Source of the DNA: Streptomyces katrae
GTDB lineage: Bacteria; Actinomycetota; Actinomycetes; Streptomycetales; Streptomycetaceae
Direction of reading: 5' to 3'
Assembly: GCF_000717655.1 (NCBI RefSeq)
Contig: NZ_JNZY01000014.1
Span: 145,330 to 209,329, forward strand
Length of the DNA stretch: 64,000 bases
Position numbers and translations under genes: made by a program. Each line of letters opens with the position of its first letter. Position 1 is the first letter of the stretch. The notes under the pieces are model-generated. The model ran no database searches. It saw only the letters and a list, made by a program, of their open reading frames with translations, and was not told where the DNA came from. This document shows, piece by piece, positions 27,044-36,495 of the stretch.

Positions 27044-28378
27044 ATGCCCAGAAACAGCCGTCTGACCGCCGCGGCCACCGCCGTCGCCGCGATATCCGTC
27101 CTGGCCTCCGCGTGTACGGGCCAGAGCGGCAACGCGGCCGCCGACGACCCGGACAAGGAGGTCACGCTCAACTTCTGGCACGGCTGGTCCGCGCCGAGCG
27201 AGGCCAAGGCGATCGAGGAGAACATCGCCAGGTTCGAGAAGGCGCACCCGAACATCAAGGTCAAGGTCACGGGCAACATGACCGACGACAAGATCAACCA
27301 GGCGCTCCGGGCCGGCGGGGACAAGGCCCCCGACGTGGTCTCCTCCTTCACCACCGACAGCGTCGGCAAGTTCTGCAACTCCGGCGCCTTCGCCGACCTG
27401 AACCCCTTCCTCCGCAAGTCGGGCGTCGACAAGGCGCAGGTCTTCCCCAAGACCCTGCTGGAGTACACCCAGTTCAACGGCAACCAGTGCACGCTGCCGC
27501 TGCTGAACGACGCGTACGGCCTCGTCTACAACAAGGACGCCTTCAAGGCCGCGGGCATCACCGAACCCCCGAAGACCTGGAGCCAGTTCACCGAGGTCGC
27601 ACAGAAGCTGACCAAGTCCAGCGGGGACTCGTACGACCAGCTCGGCATCATGCCGACCTACCACGGTTACGAGACCACCCCCATGCGCCTGGCCGCGCAG
27701 TGGAGCCCGAAGTACTTCGGCGCCGACGGGAAGGCCAGCCTGGCCAAGGACCCGGGCTTCGCGAGCATGCTGAACGCACAGAAGGACCTGGTGGCCAAGC
27801 TCGGCGGCTACGAGAAGCTCGAGAAGTTCCGCAGCACCTTCGGCGACGAGTGGAGCGCCGAGCACCCCTTCCACAAGGGCCAGGTCGCCATGCAGATCGA
27901 CGGCGAGTGGCGGGCCGCGATGGCCAAGGAGGCAGGGGTCGCGTTCGAGATCGGGACCGCGCCGCTGCCGGTGCCGGACGACCAGGTCGCCGACTACGGC
28001 AAGGGATACCTCTCCGGCACGATCATGGGCATCGCCTCGGGCAGCAAGAAGCAGAACGCCTCCTGGGAGCTGGTGAAGTACATGACCACCGACACCGAGG
28101 CGGTCGTGGCGTTCGCCAACGCCATCCACAACGTGCCCTCCACCCTGGCCGCCCTGGAGTCGCCGAACCTCCAGGTCACCCCGGAGTTCAAGACCTTCCT
28201 CGACATCGCCCGGCACCCGAGGTCGAACACCACCCCGGCCCAGGCAGACGGCGGCACCTACCAGCTGACCTTCCAGGACCTCGCGTACGCGGTCGAGAAG
28301 GGCGACGTCGCCGACATCCCGGCCGGCCTCGCCAAGACCGACCAGCAGATCGACACGGACATCGCGAAGGCGAAGTAG
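27044..28378 (+). CDS. csnE: Sugar ABC transporter substrate-binding lipoprotein CsnE
   Basis: Extracytoplasmic binding protein of 444 aa (family SBP_bac_1). The N-terminus RLTAAATAVAAISVLASAC carries a lipid-attachment cysteine at residue 24. The mature protein starts with a short linker, then VTLNFWHGWSAPSEAKAIEE, typical of oligosaccharide binders. It should capture glucosamine oligomers, if the csn assignment is right. It lies 148 bp after csnR and 6 nt before the first permease gene. The larger gap before it could hold a second promoter, but I see no second perfect csn box. Confidence 0.88.
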   Translation: MPRNSRLTAAATAVAAISVLASACTGQSGNAAADDPDKEVTLNFWHGWSAPSEAKAIEENIARFEKAHPNIKVKVTGNMTDDKINQALRAGGDKAPDVVSSFTTDSVGKFCNSGAFADLNPFLRKSGVDKAQVFPKTLLEYTQFNGNQCTLPLLNDAYGLVYNKDAFKAAGITEPPKTWSQFTEVAQKLTKSSGDSYDQLGIMPTYHGYETTPMRLAAQWSPKYFGADGKASLAKDPGFASMLNAQKDLVAKLGGYEKLEKFRSTFGDEWSAEHPFHKGQVAMQIDGEWRAAMAKEAGVAFEIGTAPLPVPDDQVADYGKGYLSGTIMGIASGSKKQNASWELVKYMTTDTEAVVAFANAIHNVPSTLAALESPNLQVTPEFKTFLDIARHPRSNTTPAQADGGTYQLTFQDLAYAVEKGDVADIPAGLAKTDQQIDTDIAKAK

Positions 28379-28384
28379 CCCCCG

Positions 28385-29359
28385 ATGACCGCCGCGCTGC
28401 CGAGCACAGGCACCCTCCCCACCGCACCCGCCCTGCGGGCGAAGCGCCGGCGCTCCGCCCTGCGGACCGCGGCCTTCATGTCGCCCTGGCTGATCGGGTT
28501 CGCCGTCTTCTTCGCGTACCCGCTCGTCTCCACCGTGTACTTCTCCTTCACGAAGTACGACGGCTTCCGCCCTCCCGTCTTCAACGGCCTGGACAACTGG
28601 ACGTACGTCTTCTCGGACTATCCGCTGTTCTGGCCGGCCATGCGCAACACCCTGTGGCTGGTCGTGGTGATGGTCCTCAGCCGGGTCGTCTTCGGCCTCG
28701 GCACCGGCCTGCTCATCACGAGGATCAAGACGGGGGCGGGGCTCTTCCGGACCCTGTTCTACCTGCCCTACCTGGCCCCGCCGGTGGCGGCGACGCTGGC
28801 CTTCGTCTTCCTGCTCAACCCCGGCACCGGGCCGGTCAACACCCTGCTGGAGGGGACCGGCCTGCCCACCCCCGGCTGGTTCACCGACGCCGACTGGTCC
28901 AAGCCCGCGCTGACCCTCCTCGCCCTGTGGGGGATCGGCGACCTGATGGTCATCTTCATGGCCGCGCTGCTCGACGTACCGAAGGAGCAGTACGAGGCCG
29001 CCGAGCTGGACGGGGCCGGCCCCTGGCAGCGGTTCCGCCACATCACCCTGCCGAACATCTCGCCGATCATCCTGTTCGCGGTGGTCACCGGGGTCATCCA
29101 GGCCATGCAGTCCTACACGCAGCCCCTGGTGGCGGGGAAGGTCGCCGCGGGCGTCATCGGGGGTTCGGGCCAGCAGTTCGAGCCGGGCTACCCCGACAAG
29201 TCCACGCTGACCCTCCCCCAGGTCGTCTACAACGTCGGTTTCCAGCGCTTCGACTACGGCACCGCGTGTGTCGTCGCGCTGGTCCTCTTCGCCCTCTCCA
29301 TGGCCTTCACCGCACTCCTGATGCGCCGCCGCGGCGGGCTGATCGGAGCAGGTGACTGA
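28385..29359 (+). CDS. csnF: Sugar ABC transporter permease CsnF (MalF type)
   Basis: Inner-membrane permease of 324 aa with about six helices. The EAA loop that contacts the ATPase reads YEAAELDGAGPWQRF near residue 205. It is translated 6 nt after csnE and 2 nt before csnG, so coupling is likely. With CsnG it forms the channel for oligosaccharides delivered by CsnE. Confidence 0.9.
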   Translation: MTAALPSTGTLPTAPALRAKRRRSALRTAAFMSPWLIGFAVFFAYPLVSTVYFSFTKYDGFRPPVFNGLDNWTYVFSDYPLFWPAMRNTLWLVVVMVLSRVVFGLGTGLLITRIKTGAGLFRTLFYLPYLAPPVAATLAFVFLLNPGTGPVNTLLEGTGLPTPGWFTDADWSKPALTLLALWGIGDLMVIFMAALLDVPKEQYEAAELDGAGPWQRFRHITLPNISPIILFAVVTGVIQAMQSYTQPLVAGKVAAGVIGGSGQQFEPGYPDKSTLTLPQVVYNVGFQRFDYGTACVVALVLFALSMAFTALLMRRRGGLIGAGD

Positions 29360-29361
29360 GC

Positions 29362-30198
29362 ATGCGCCGAAACCGCAAGGCCGTCCTCCACTGGGTCGGG
29401 GTGCACGCCCTCGGCGTCGCGGCCGCCCTGTTCTTCGTCCTCCCCTTCGTCTTCCTGCTCCTGACCTCCCTGATGAGCGACCAGCAGGCGCTGACCCGCG
29501 ACCTGGTGCCCGACACCTGGGAATGGGGCAACTACGCCAAGGTCTGGGACACCCCCGGCTTCCTGACCTGGTGGCGCAACACCCTGCTGTACGCGGGGCT
29601 GGGCACGCTGCTGACCGTGGTCTCCTCGGTGCCCGTCGCGTACGCCCTCGCCAAGTTCCGCTTCCGCGGGCGGCGGCTCTCGCTGCTGCTGGTGATCGCC
29701 ATGATGATGCTGCCGCCACAGGTGGTGGTCATCCCGATGTACCTCTTCTGGGCGAAGCAGCTGGACCTGTCCGGCACGCTGTGGCCGCTGATCATCCCGA
29801 TGGCGTTCGGCGACGCGTTCTCCATCTTCCTGCTCCGCCAGTTCCTGCTGACGATCCCGGACGAGTACCTGGACGCGGCCAAGGTCGACGGCTGCGGCGA
29901 GGTCCGCACCCTGCTGCGCGTCGTCGTACCGATGGCCAGGCCGGGCATCGCCGCCGTCGCGCTGTTCCAGTTCTTCTGCGCCTGGAACGACTACTTCGGC
30001 CCGCAGATCTACGCCTCGGACAACCCCGCTGCCTGGACGCTCAGCTACGGACTGGAGTCCTTCAAGGGGGCGCACCACACCAACTGGAACCTCACCATGG
30101 CCGCAACCGTGCTGGTCATGGCGCCGGTGATCGTCCTCTTCTTCTTCGCCCAGAAGGCGTTCGTCGAGGGCGTCACACTGACGGGAGTGAAAGGCTAG
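29362..30198 (+). CDS. csnG: Sugar ABC transporter permease CsnG (MalG type)
   Basis: Second permease of 278 aa with about six helices and the EAA loop EYLDAAKVDGCGEVRTLLRV. It ends with FAQKAFVEGVTLTGVKG, a typical MalG-type C-terminus. No ATP-binding gene exists in the cluster. In Streptomyces such CUT1 systems use the shared ATPase MsiK encoded elsewhere. Confidence 0.9.
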   Translation: MRRNRKAVLHWVGVHALGVAAALFFVLPFVFLLLTSLMSDQQALTRDLVPDTWEWGNYAKVWDTPGFLTWWRNTLLYAGLGTLLTVVSSVPVAYALAKFRFRGRRLSLLLVIAMMMLPPQVVVIPMYLFWAKQLDLSGTLWPLIIPMAFGDAFSIFLLRQFLLTIPDEYLDAAKVDGCGEVRTLLRVVVPMARPGIAAVALFQFFCAWNDYFGPQIYASDNPAAWTLSYGLESFKGAHHTNWNLTMAATVLVMAPVIVLFFFAQKAFVEGVTLTGVKG

Positions 30199-30203
30199 TG
30201 ACC

Positions 30204-31478
30204 ATGAAACTCGCAGTGGTGGGCGGCGGTTCCACCTACACCCCCGAACTGATCGACGGCTTCGCGCGGCTGCGCGACACCCTGCCGATCGGCGAGCTGG
30301 TGCTCATCGACCCCGCCACCGAGCGGCTGGAGCTGATCGGTGCGCTGGCCCGGCGGATCTTCGCCAGGCAGGGGCACCCGGGGCGGGTCACCACCACCGC
30401 CGATCTCGACGCGGGCGTCGAGGGCGCCGACGCGGTGCTGCTCCAGCTGCGCATCGGCGGGCAGGCGGCCCGGCTGCAGGACGAGACGTGGCCGCTGGAG
30501 TGCGGCTGCGTCGGGCAGGAGACCACGGGCGCGGGCGGGCTCGCCAAGGCGCTGCGGACGGTCCCGGTGGTGCTGGACATCGCCGAGCGGGTCCGGCGGG
30601 CCAACCCGGACGCCTGGATCATCGACTTCACGAACCCGGTCGGGATCGTCACGCGCGCCCTGCTGCAGGCCGGGCACAAGGCGGTCGGGCTGTGCAACGT
30701 CGCCATCGGCTTCCAGCGGAAGTTCGCGGCGCTGCTGGAGCTGGCCCCGGCCGACATCCACCTGGACCACGTCGGGCTCAACCACCTCACCTGGGAGCTG
30801 GGCGTGCGCAAGGGCGGCCCGGACGGCGAGGACCTGCTGCCGCGGCTGCTCGCCGAGCACGGGGAGGCCCTCGCCGCGGACCTGCGACTGCCGCGCGCGG
30901 TACTGGACCGCCTCGGCGTCGTGCCCTCGTACTACCTGCGGTACTTCTACGCGCACGACGCCGTGGTGCGCGAGCTGGGCACGAAGCCCTCGCGGGCCGC
31001 CGAGGTGGCCGCGATGGAGAAGGAGCTGCTCGCCCTGTACGCCGATCCGGCGCTGGACGAGAAGCCGGGACTGCTGGCCGAGCGGGGCGGGGCCTTCTAC
31101 TCGGAGGCGGCCGTGGACCTGGCGGCGGCGCTGCTGGGCGACGGCGGCCCGGGCCCGGCGGCACTGCAGGTGGTCAACACGCGGAACGACGGGACGCTGC
31201 CGTTCCTCCCGGACGACGCGGTGATCGAGGTGCAGGCCCGGGTGGACCGGTCCGGCCCGGTGCCGCTGGCCGCGGCGCGGCTCGACCCGCTGTACGCCGG
31301 ACTCGTCGCGCACGTCACGGCGTACGAGGACCTGGCGCTGGACGCGGCCGTACGAGGCGGCCGCGAACGGGTGTTCAAGGCGCTGCTGGCCCACCCGCTG
31401 GTCGGCCAGTTCGACCTCGCCGAGGGGCTGACCGACCGGCTCCTCGCGCACAACAAGGAGCACCTGGCATGGGCGTGA
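30204..31478 (+). CDS. csnH: GH4 family 6-phospho-beta-glycosidase-type enzyme CsnH
   Basis: NAD- and divalent-metal-dependent glycosidase of 424 aa. ATG at 30204 is preferred to GTG at 30198 by spacing from GAAAGG. VGGGSTYTPEL is the NAD-binding loop, GLCNVAIGF holds the metal-ligand Cys and GLNHLTWE the metal-ligand His. GH4 enzymes cleave by an oxidation-elimination route and often act on phosphorylated sugars. Here the likely role is to split imported glucosamine oligomers or their phosphorylated forms. The exact substrate is not shown by sequence. The end overlaps csnK by 10 nt. Confidence 0.86.
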   Translation: MKLAVVGGGSTYTPELIDGFARLRDTLPIGELVLIDPATERLELIGALARRIFARQGHPGRVTTTADLDAGVEGADAVLLQLRIGGQAARLQDETWPLECGCVGQETTGAGGLAKALRTVPVVLDIAERVRRANPDAWIIDFTNPVGIVTRALLQAGHKAVGLCNVAIGFQRKFAALLELAPADIHLDHVGLNHLTWELGVRKGGPDGEDLLPRLLAEHGEALAADLRLPRAVLDRLGVVPSYYLRYFYAHDAVVRELGTKPSRAAEVAAMEKELLALYADPALDEKPGLLAERGGAFYSEAAVDLAAALLGDGGPGPAALQVVNTRNDGTLPFLPDDAVIEVQARVDRSGPVPLAAARLDPLYAGLVAHVTAYEDLALDAAVRGGRERVFKALLAHPLVGQFDLAEGLTDRLLAHNKEHLAWA

Positions 31479-32518
31479 ACCCTCCCGCCCACCCCACGGG
31501 TCCCGCCCGTCCCACTCGTCCCGCACGGTCCGCCGCCGTCCTGGCCGTCGACGCGGGCAACAGCAAGACGGACGCGGCACTGATCGCCGCGGACGGCACG
31601 GTCCTCGGCACCGGGCGCTCCGGCGGCTTCCAGCCGCAGCGCACCGGCGTCGAGGCGGCGGTGGACGTACTGGCGCAGGCGGTCGCGGCGGCCGCCGAGG
31701 CGGCGGAGCTGCCCCTGCCGGAGCCCGGTACGCCGTACGCCGACCAGGTCTCGGCCTGTCTGGCCAACGCCGATCTCCCGGTGGAGGAGCGGCAGCTCGC
31801 GGACGCGGTCGGGGCGCGCGGCTGGGGGGCGGCGACCCGGGTGTTCAACGACACCTTCGCGATCCTGCGGGCCGGGCTCTGCGCGGGCGGCCCGCCGCGC
31901 GGGGTCGCGGTGGTGTGCGGGGCGGGCATCAACTGCGTGGGGATGCTGCCCGACGGGCGCACGGCCCGCTTCCCGGCCCTCGGGCAGATCTCCGGGGACT
32001 GGGGCGGCGGGGCCGGTCTGGCCGCGGAGGCCCTGTGGTGGGCGGCGCGGGCGGAGGACGGCCGCGGCGGGCCGACGGAGCTGGCGGCGGCCCTGCCGGG
32101 GCACTTCGGGCTCGCTTCGATGGCCGAGCTGATCGAGGCGCTGCACCTGGGGGCCCTGGCGCAGTGGCGGACCCACGAGCTGGTGCCGGTGCTGTTCGCG
32201 GTGGCCGCGGCGGGCGATCAGGTGGCGTCGGCGATCGTGGAGCGGCAGGCGGACGAGGTGGTGGCGCTGGCGTCGGTGGCGCTGGCCCGGCTGGACCTGC
32301 TGGACGAGGAGGCTCCGGTGCTGCTCGGCGGCGGGGTGCTGACGGCCGGTCATCGGCAGTTGGACGAGCTGATCGCGGCCGGGCTGGCGCGGCGGGCCCC
32401 GCGGGCCCGGGTGTCGGTGGTCGCGGCCCCGCCGGTGCTGGGCGCCGGTCTGCTGGGGCTGGACGCGCTCGACGCCCTGCCCGAGGCGCATGGAAAACTC
32501 CGTGCCCATTTCGGGTGA
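31469..32518 (+). CDS. csnK: BadF/BadG-type amino-sugar kinase CsnK
   Basis: ASKHA-fold kinase of 349 aa. ATG at 31469 overlaps csnH by 10 nt, with AAGGAG just upstream inside csnH. The phosphate-1 loop is VDAGNSKTDAAL, and GVAVVCGAGINC with GDWGGG form the rest of the ATP site. The family includes N-acetylglucosamine and glucosamine kinases. It would phosphorylate the released glucosamine for entry into glucosamine-6-phosphate metabolism. A Pro-rich leader of about 20 residues precedes the fold. No strong terminator follows; an imperfect GC hairpin lies at about 32519-32545. Confidence 0.86.
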   Translation: MGVNPPAHPTGPARPTRPARSAAVLAVDAGNSKTDAALIAADGTVLGTGRSGGFQPQRTGVEAAVDVLAQAVAAAAEAAELPLPEPGTPYADQVSACLANADLPVEERQLADAVGARGWGAATRVFNDTFAILRAGLCAGGPPRGVAVVCGAGINCVGMLPDGRTARFPALGQISGDWGGGAGLAAEALWWAARAEDGRGGPTELAAALPGHFGLASMAELIEALHLGALAQWRTHELVPVLFAVAAAGDQVASAIVERQADEVVALASVALARLDLLDEEAPVLLGGGVLTAGHRQLDELIAAGLARRAPRARVSVVAAPPVLGAGLLGLDALDALPEAHGKLRAHFG

Positions 32519-32699
32519 ACCCGCCCCGGGAGGGCCCGGTTCTGGAACCGTGGCGGCCGTGGGGTCGTATTCACGGTGAAGGGGTGGGGTCGGCGCGCGC
32601 ACAGGGGGGTGGATCACCCAAGATCCGGCACCGGGTGCTGTGGATGACCGTCACTACGGCCATACTGCTGCGGAGCAGAGGACCAAGGGGGAGGTCACG

Positions 32700-34097
32700 G
32701 TGGCCATCACATCACGCGCGCCCGCGCCCGGGGGCGGTGTCGCCGTCCCGCCCGCGGGTCCGCCGCAGGCGCCTCCCCGGCCCGGTACGGCCTGGGCCGA
32801 GGGCGTGGAGCGGCTGCGCGCGGCCGCGACGACCGAGCCCGGCCGGCTGCGGATCATCGGGGCGGTCCTGGCCGCGCTGGTACTGCTGTTCGGCGCGGTG
32901 ACCGTCCTGGAGATCTCCGGCCGGGTCGGCGCCGCCGAGGACGTGGTGGGCCGCAGCCAGCCGCTGAGCGCGGACGCGGCGAGCATCTACCGTTCGCTCG
33001 CGGACGCCGACACGGCCTCCTCCAGCGGCTTCCTGGCCGGCGGCGACGAGCCGCGGGAGGTCCGCCGGCGGTACGAGAAGGACATCTCCAACGCCTCGAA
33101 GCTGCTGGTGAGCGCAGCCGCCAACACCAGGGCGGACGAGGACTCCCGCAAGCAGATCGCGCTGCTGAGCGAGCAGCTGCCCCGCTACACGGGCCTGATC
33201 GAGCAGGCGCGGGCCACGAACAAGCAGGGCCTGCCGCTGGGCGGCGCCTATCTGCGGTACGCCAACGAGCAGATGAGCACCCAGCTGCTGCCCGCCGCGC
33301 AGCGGCTGTACGAGGCGGAGACGGACCGGCTCTACACGGACTACGACGACGCCCGCTCGCTGCCGCTGGCCTCGCTCGCCACGGGCCTGCTCGCGCTCGG
33401 CGCGCTGGCGTGGGCGCAGCGCCGCAACTACCGGCGGACGAACCGGGTCTTCAACCACGGTCTCGTGGCGGCGACGGCCGCCTCGCTGGTGGTGCTGATG
33501 TGGCTGGCCGTGGGGCACACGGTCGCCCGGTCGGAGCTGGCGGAGGCCAGATCGGACGGGCAGGAGTCGCTGAAGGTGCTGAACGATGCGCGGATCGCCT
33601 CGCTCCAGGCGCGCGCCAGTGAGAACCTCACGCTGATCGCGCGGGGCGCCGTACTCGCCGCGGACAACAAGTCCGACAAGTACGACGTGGACTTCACGAC
33701 CGAGATGAAGGAGCTGGACACCGGGCTGGCGAGGGCGCTGAAACTGGCCGACGACAGCAGCGGACGGGACCCGGTCGGTCGCGCCGCGGAAGGTGTCAAG
33801 CAGTGGAAGCAGCGGCACGCGGCGGCCCGGGAGACCGACTTGCGCGGCGACTACCAGGACGCTTTGCCCCAGGTCATCGGGGACAAGGACCACAAGGACA
33901 GCAGCGGGGCCTCGTTCGACACGGTGGACGAGTCCCTGGAACAGGCAGTGGCCCATGAGCAGAAGGAGTTCACCCGGGCGGCCCGGGGCGGGCTCGGGGC
34001 GCTGGGCGGTTTGGTGACGGGTTCGGCGGCCCTCGCGGTCATCGGCGCCGCGGCGGCGCTGCTCGGCATCGGGCGCCGGCTTTCGGAGTACAGGTGA
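32700..34097 (+). CDS. glnX: GlnX-type four-helix membrane signalling protein
   Basis: Membrane protein of 465 aa; GTG at 32700 has GGGGGAGG 5 nt upstream. Four hydrophobic segments (about 46-68, 220-240, 255-280 and 435-458) flank two predicted extracytoplasmic coiled helical loops, a receptor-like plan. Mycobacterial GlnX has this topology and carries a signal from periplasmic GlnH to the kinase PknG. The gene is followed, overlapping by 4 nt, by a GlnH-type gene, and pknG lies two genes further on, so the equivalence is well supported by context. The N-terminal 40 residues are a cytoplasmic Pro-rich tail. Confidence 0.8.
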   Translation: MAITSRAPAPGGGVAVPPAGPPQAPPRPGTAWAEGVERLRAAATTEPGRLRIIGAVLAALVLLFGAVTVLEISGRVGAAEDVVGRSQPLSADAASIYRSLADADTASSSGFLAGGDEPREVRRRYEKDISNASKLLVSAAANTRADEDSRKQIALLSEQLPRYTGLIEQARATNKQGLPLGGAYLRYANEQMSTQLLPAAQRLYEAETDRLYTDYDDARSLPLASLATGLLALGALAWAQRRNYRRTNRVFNHGLVAATAASLVVLMWLAVGHTVARSELAEARSDGQESLKVLNDARIASLQARASENLTLIARGAVLAADNKSDKYDVDFTTEMKELDTGLARALKLADDSSGRDPVGRAAEGVKQWKQRHAAARETDLRGDYQDALPQVIGDKDHKDSSGASFDTVDESLEQAVAHEQKEFTRAARGGLGALGGLVTGSAALAVIGAAAALLGIGRRLSEYR

Positions 34098-35158
34098 CAG
34101 CGATGCGGATACGCGTGAAGTCCCACGACGAGAGCCACGACGAGCGCCGCGACGACGGAACCGGCCGGCGCCGGCCGGCGGGGCGGCTGCGCGGCTGGGG
34201 CGGGGTCAGCGCCATGGCCGCCGCCTGCGCGGTGACGGCCGCGGCCGTCCTGCTGCCGCTGGCCCATGCCGCCCCGGACACCGGCCACCCGGCCCTGGTC
34301 CGCGAGCCCGCCTCGATGGCGGCCGCCCCGGCGCCCTGGTCGCTCACCGACACCTGCCAGGACCCGGAGGCCAGCCTGCGGCCGTCCGGCGTGGACGGGC
34401 CGGCCATCGAACGGATCCGCAAGGCGGGCAAACTCGTCGCGGGCGTGGACCAGAACAGCTTCAAGTGGGGCTACCGCAACCCGGTCGACGGCCGCCTCGA
34501 CGGGTTCGACATCGCCCTGGTCAAGGCCATCGCAAAGGACATCCTGGGCGACGAGAACGCGGTCATCTACCGGGCCATCCCCACCAGCCAGCGCGTCCCC
34601 GCCCTCCAGGACGGCCGCGTCGACGTCGTCGTGCGGACCATGACGATCAACTGCAAGCGGCTGGAGGACGTCGCGTTCTCGACGGCGTACTTCGAGGCCG
34701 GGCAGCAGGTCCTCGCGCCCAAGGGCTCGCCGATCACCGGGTACGACGCCTCGCTGAACGGCCGCCGGGTCTGCACCGCGGCCGGCTCCACGGCCGAGGC
34801 GGCGCTCAAGGCCCAGCCGTACGGCTCGGTCCCGGTCAGCGTGCCCAACCAGCTCGACTGCCTGGTCCGGCTCCAGCTGGGCGAGGTGGACGGCATCATC
34901 ACGGACAACGCGCTCGCGGCCGGCCAGGCCGCGCAGGACCCGTCGGTGCGCCTCGTCGGCTCCCCGTTCACCAAGGAGTTCTACGGGGTCGCCATGAACA
35001 AGGACGCCTCCGACCTGGTGCGCCGGGTCAACAAGGTGCTGGAGGACTACCGCGCCGGCGGTGACAACAGCCCCTGGATGCAGGCCTACGTGACGCACCT
35101 CAAGCCCGTCCTGCCCGGAGTGGCCGGACCGCCCGCGCCGAAGTACCGGGACGGCTGA
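34094..35158 (+). CDS. glnH: GlnH-type glutamate/aspartate-binding protein
   Basis: Family-3 solute-binding protein of 354 aa, GTG at 34094 overlapping glnX (GTGA). The basic N-terminus and hydrophobic core ending PLAHA|APD form a signal peptide or anchor; I see no clear lipobox, unlike mycobacterial GlnH. The binding domain starts at IRKAGKLVAGVDQNSFKWGY and includes GFDIALVKAIAKDILG. There is no permease or ATPase gene nearby, so the protein is a sensor rather than a transporter part. Its expected ligands, by analogy, are aspartate and glutamate. It should signal through the GlnX-type protein. Confidence 0.85.
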   Translation: MTAMRIRVKSHDESHDERRDDGTGRRRPAGRLRGWGGVSAMAAACAVTAAAVLLPLAHAAPDTGHPALVREPASMAAAPAPWSLTDTCQDPEASLRPSGVDGPAIERIRKAGKLVAGVDQNSFKWGYRNPVDGRLDGFDIALVKAIAKDILGDENAVIYRAIPTSQRVPALQDGRVDVVVRTMTINCKRLEDVAFSTAYFEAGQQVLAPKGSPITGYDASLNGRRVCTAAGSTAEAALKAQPYGSVPVSVPNQLDCLVRLQLGEVDGIITDNALAAGQAAQDPSVRLVGSPFTKEFYGVAMNKDASDLVRRVNKVLEDYRAGGDNSPWMQAYVTHLKPVLPGVAGPPAPKYRDG

Positions 35159-35163
35159 GGCAG

Positions 35164-36495
35164 GTGGCAGAGTCGGAGCCCGATGTCAGGAAAGCGGAGG
35201 CGGGGTCTTTGGAAGCGCAGTCGGCAGTGATGGACCGGGACGACGTCGACCGCGCCCTGGCCCGGCTCGGCGCGGAGCACGAGGCCGTCGAGACCTCGCT
35301 GCTCGCCCTCCAGGACCACGCCGGGCGCCGGCTGCTGGAAGGGGCCGGGCTGACCGGCGTCACCAAGGAGCGGTGGGCCGAGGCCGACGCCGCCATCAGC
35401 CGGCTGTGGACGTACTTCGACGCCTACAGCGGGGCGCTGGGCGCTGCCCGGGAGATCCGTGAGCGGCGCCGCTGGCCGGGCCGCGAGGAGCTGATCGAGC
35501 TGACCGAGCGGCTGCGCGGGCCCGGGGTGCTGATCGCCGGGGCCGCGGCGGAGGGCGCGGCGCTGGCGGAGCGGCTGTCGCTCGCCGAGCTGGTGGCCCG
35601 GATGAACGAGCTGTACGCCAGCTCGCTGGACGTGGTGGTGGCCGCCGACTCGGTGTGGTCGGCGCTGCCCGCCCGTATCGACCTGCTCGCGGCCGAACTG
35701 CACCGCACCCGCTCGCTGGCCCACTCCGTGGGGGTCCGCCCGGGTGAGCACCCCTCGGGCGACGACCTGGAGGCCATCACCGCCGAGCTGACCGGGCTGC
35801 GGGCGCAGGTGATCGCGGATCCGCTGGCGTTCTGGGTGCCGGTCGCGGGGAGCTCCGCGCCCGGCGGCGGCCGTCCGGACACCACCCGCTACGACCGGGC
35901 CGCGGTCGCACTGGAGGACGTACGCCGGGAGATCGAGGCGGTCCTGGCCGTACGGCAGGACGCCGAACAGCGGCTGATCAGCCTGCGGGACGTGCTCTCG
36001 CGGGCCGACCGGACGCTGGCGGAGGCGCGGACCGCGCGCGGCGAGGTGCTGGCGAAGATCGCGGCGTCGGAGGTTCCCGTGGTCAGCGGGCCGCCGACGG
36101 CGCTGCAGGAGCAGCTGGCGGCGGCGGCCGAGTACCGGCGCCAGGCACAGTGGCACCGGCTCTCGCCGCTGCTGGAATCGCTGGAGGAGCGGGCCGAGGA
36201 GGAACTGCGCCGGGCCCGCGAATCGTTGACGGCAGTGACGGCTCCCCTGGCGGTACGGGCCGAACTGCGCGGGCGGTTGGACGCGTACAAGGCGAAGGTG
36301 GCCCGGCACGGGATGGCGGAGGATCCGCTCCTGATCGAGCGGTACGACACGGCGCGGCGGATGCTGTGGAGCGCGCCCTGCGATCTGCGGGCCGCCGAGC
36401 AGGCCGTGCTGCGCTACCAACAGGCGACGGCCGAGGCACTGGCACCGCCGCAGCCGCGGTACCGGCCCGAGGGGCCGGGGGAGGAGGACGCATGA
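35164..36495 (+). CDS. Coiled-coil cytoplasmic protein of the pknG locus
   Basis: Protein of 443 aa from GTG at 35164, 5 nt after glnH, and overlapping pknG by 4 nt (ATGA). It is almost wholly helical, rich in Ala, Glu, Arg and Leu. Long heptad-like stretches occur around residues 245-300 (VRREIEAVLAVRQDAEQRLI) and 320-400, and there are no Cys-based motifs or membrane helices. No catalytic motif is visible. Its fixed place between sensor and kinase suggests a scaffold or adaptor. I recognise it only as a conserved companion of pknG in Streptomyces. Confidence 0.8.
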   Translation: MAESEPDVRKAEAGSLEAQSAVMDRDDVDRALARLGAEHEAVETSLLALQDHAGRRLLEGAGLTGVTKERWAEADAAISRLWTYFDAYSGALGAAREIRERRRWPGREELIELTERLRGPGVLIAGAAAEGAALAERLSLAELVARMNELYASSLDVVVAADSVWSALPARIDLLAAELHRTRSLAHSVGVRPGEHPSGDDLEAITAELTGLRAQVIADPLAFWVPVAGSSAPGGGRPDTTRYDRAAVALEDVRREIEAVLAVRQDAEQRLISLRDVLSRADRTLAEARTARGEVLAKIAASEVPVVSGPPTALQEQLAAAAEYRRQAQWHRLSPLLESLEERAEEELRRARESLTAVTAPLAVRAELRGRLDAYKAKVARHGMAEDPLLIERYDTARRMLWSAPCDLRAAEQAVLRYQQATAEALAPPQPRYRPEGPGEEDA

